64,000 nt of DNA from Onchocerca volvulus (Eukaryota; Nematoda; Chromadorea; Rhabditida; Onchocercidae): assembly GCA_000499405.2 (NCBI GenBank), contig HG738137.1, positions 12,956,121 through 13,020,120 of the forward strand, given 5' to 3'. The notes beneath the pieces are model-generated. The model was not told the DNA's origin. It made no database searches and saw only the letters and a list, made by a program, of their open reading frames with translations. The translations under genes were made by a program, and so were the position numbers. Positions 62,763-64,000 of the stretch are shown piece by piece (the stretch's first letter is position 1; every line of letters begins with the position of its first letter).

Positions 62763-63866
62763 ATGGTTAATCGTTCGACGTTACGTAATCGACATCATGC
62801 TAATCGACCGTCTGCTTCTGTTGCGCCATCTGTGTCTGCTAATTTTACACGAATCGATGATAGAAAAAGGTTTGAATTATTCCAGTTTATTCTGAAAATT
62901 AGATGTATAAATTACAAAATGATCTATATAAGAGAAATTAAGTATGAAATGAAGTTATACAGTACATAATATTAGGTAATATTATAAAGTTTCTATAGAT
63001 ACCATAATAAATTAACTTCATTGAATGTTAATTATATATATGAATTGACATAGAATTCTTGCTAAAGTTATCGTATTTTTATAACGAAAACTAAGTAGAA
63101 ACACGAAATCTGATAGTATTCCGCAATGATATATATTACGTCAAGAAGTACGTGTTCGTACGCGATAATTAAAAATGATACATATGGAAAGAAATATAGT
63201 TATAAGCAATAGGACAGTATAATGATATTTCTGCATGATATAAATTTTTTTTTTTTGAAATATAAAAAATTATAATTCAAAAATTTATTAATAATTTATG
63301 AGTGAAAAAAAAAAGCACGAATTGAATTTCTACAATATGTTTCATCGTAAAGCTATCTAATTGTAAGCATTCGAATATTGTAATGATATTTTGTGCATTA
63401 TGTAAAGTTCTTTTTTTTTTTTTTACATACCAAAGACTGCAACACAAAATTAGTTAATTAATAATTTATAAATAAATAAAGTACAAATTGAATTTCTACA
63501 GTATAAAATTTTCAACATTTTTTTACTGTAAAATTTCCATATTTTTTTGCCGTTAAGTTTTCCATATTTTGAATATCGTTCGCTTCAATTATTAGCAAAA
63601 TAAGTTCCAACTTATTTAAGACCGGAATTTACTATTTTTTCCTTTTTTTTTTTTTAAATGGAAGCAAAATTATTTGCAGAAATGAAGATTATAGCAGAAT
63701 AGCTATGCAAATTCATCCTATTTGGCCAGAAATGCCTCAAGGACAAGGTGAATTATTCTTCGAATGTACACTATTCCTTTATTCCGTTTTAGCATTATTC
63801 TTGCAATATCTCAATTTGTACAAGACAATGTGGTGGTTGCCAAAATCATATTGGCATTATTCATTG
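62763..63866 (+). CDS. tmem-39: TMEM39 homolog, first two exons (5' part, continues past window)
   Basis: Exon 1 is 62763-62869 and exon 2 is 63680-63866, joined in phase 2. They give 98 residues; exon 2 ends in phase 0 at a GTAATT donor. The first 36 residues are basic and Ser/Arg/Asn-rich. Exon 2 carries the family signature: IHPIWPEMPQGQGELFFE, then a hydrophobic segment (CTLFLYSVLALFLQYLNLY) and KTMWWLPKSYWHYSL, matching the first transmembrane segment and the YKT-x-WW motif of TMEM39A/B. These are multi-pass ER membrane proteins; the C. elegans member is implicated in ER-to-Golgi export of collagen and vertebrate TMEM39A in ER/autophagy functions. Later exons lie beyond base 64000. It follows DIP2 on the same strand with a 3.1 kb gap, so a shared operon is not favoured. 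Confidence 0.88.
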
Positions 63867-64000
63867 GTAATTTTTTTTCACAAAATGTTTTATTATTATT
63901 TATTTGATTTATTCCTAATAAGTAATTAAACTTATCATTTATTGCTACATATATATATTTCATTACTTTGAAATAGAAGGATATAATTTGAAGTTGTTGC
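63867..64000 (+). other. tmem-39: TMEM39 intron 2 at window edge
   Basis: AT-rich intron sequence follows the exon 2 donor. GAAATAG near 63977 is a possible acceptor, but in phase 0 it meets TGA after four codons (AAG GAT ATA ATT), so the true exon 3 probably starts later. Confidence 0.5.

Noticed and set aside
1..64000. Spliced-leader RNA gene, rRNA, CRISPR array or transposase
   Set aside because: I looked for the conserved nematode spliced leader, spaced palindromic direct repeats and recognisable transposase or reverse transcriptase motifs and saw none. The tandem repeats here have no regular unique spacers.

Overview
This is eukaryotic DNA, most likely from a parasitic nematode of the spirurid/filarial type. 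The evidence is very AT-rich non-coding sequence, small exons of about 50-250 bp, GT-AG introns whose acceptors read (T)n-TTTCAG or TTTTAG, and proteins of animal families. Two of the three genes have a splice-acceptor-like AG within about 30-45 bases of the start codon and a third lies 4 bases away, as expected for spliced-leader trans-splicing. The species cannot be fixed by eye. I see no bacterial genes, CRISPR array, rRNA or convincing tRNA.

All three recognisable genes are on the + strand. (1) 7753-16982 is an eight-exon gene for a 368-residue cysteine-rich protein. It has a series of RING-like zinc-ligand motifs followed by a possible ubiquitin-like C-terminal domain; I could not name it. 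(2) 37767-59659 is a nearly full-length ortholog of DIP2 (disco-interacting protein 2). I resolved it into 37 exons joining without a frame break into 1578 residues, close to the usual length of the family: a DMAP1-binding N terminus and two adenylate-forming (AMP-binding-like) domains. (3) 62763 to beyond the right edge is the 5' end of a TMEM39 homolog.

The best candidate for something undescribed lies inside DIP2. A long exon (45370-46377) starts with its own ATG, encodes 316 residues unlike the rest of DIP2, and runs in frame into exon 10 through the exon 10 splice acceptor. It cannot be cis-spliced from exon 9 without an immediate stop. It therefore looks like an alternative first exon that makes a DIP2 isoform (predicted 1625 residues) lacking the DMAP1-binding domain.

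Between the genes, 1-7750, 16983-37720 and 59660-62730 hold no gene that I can support. The 20.7 kb middle stretch is packed with degenerate minisatellites, microsatellites and inverted repeats. Several introns also carry tandem duplications.
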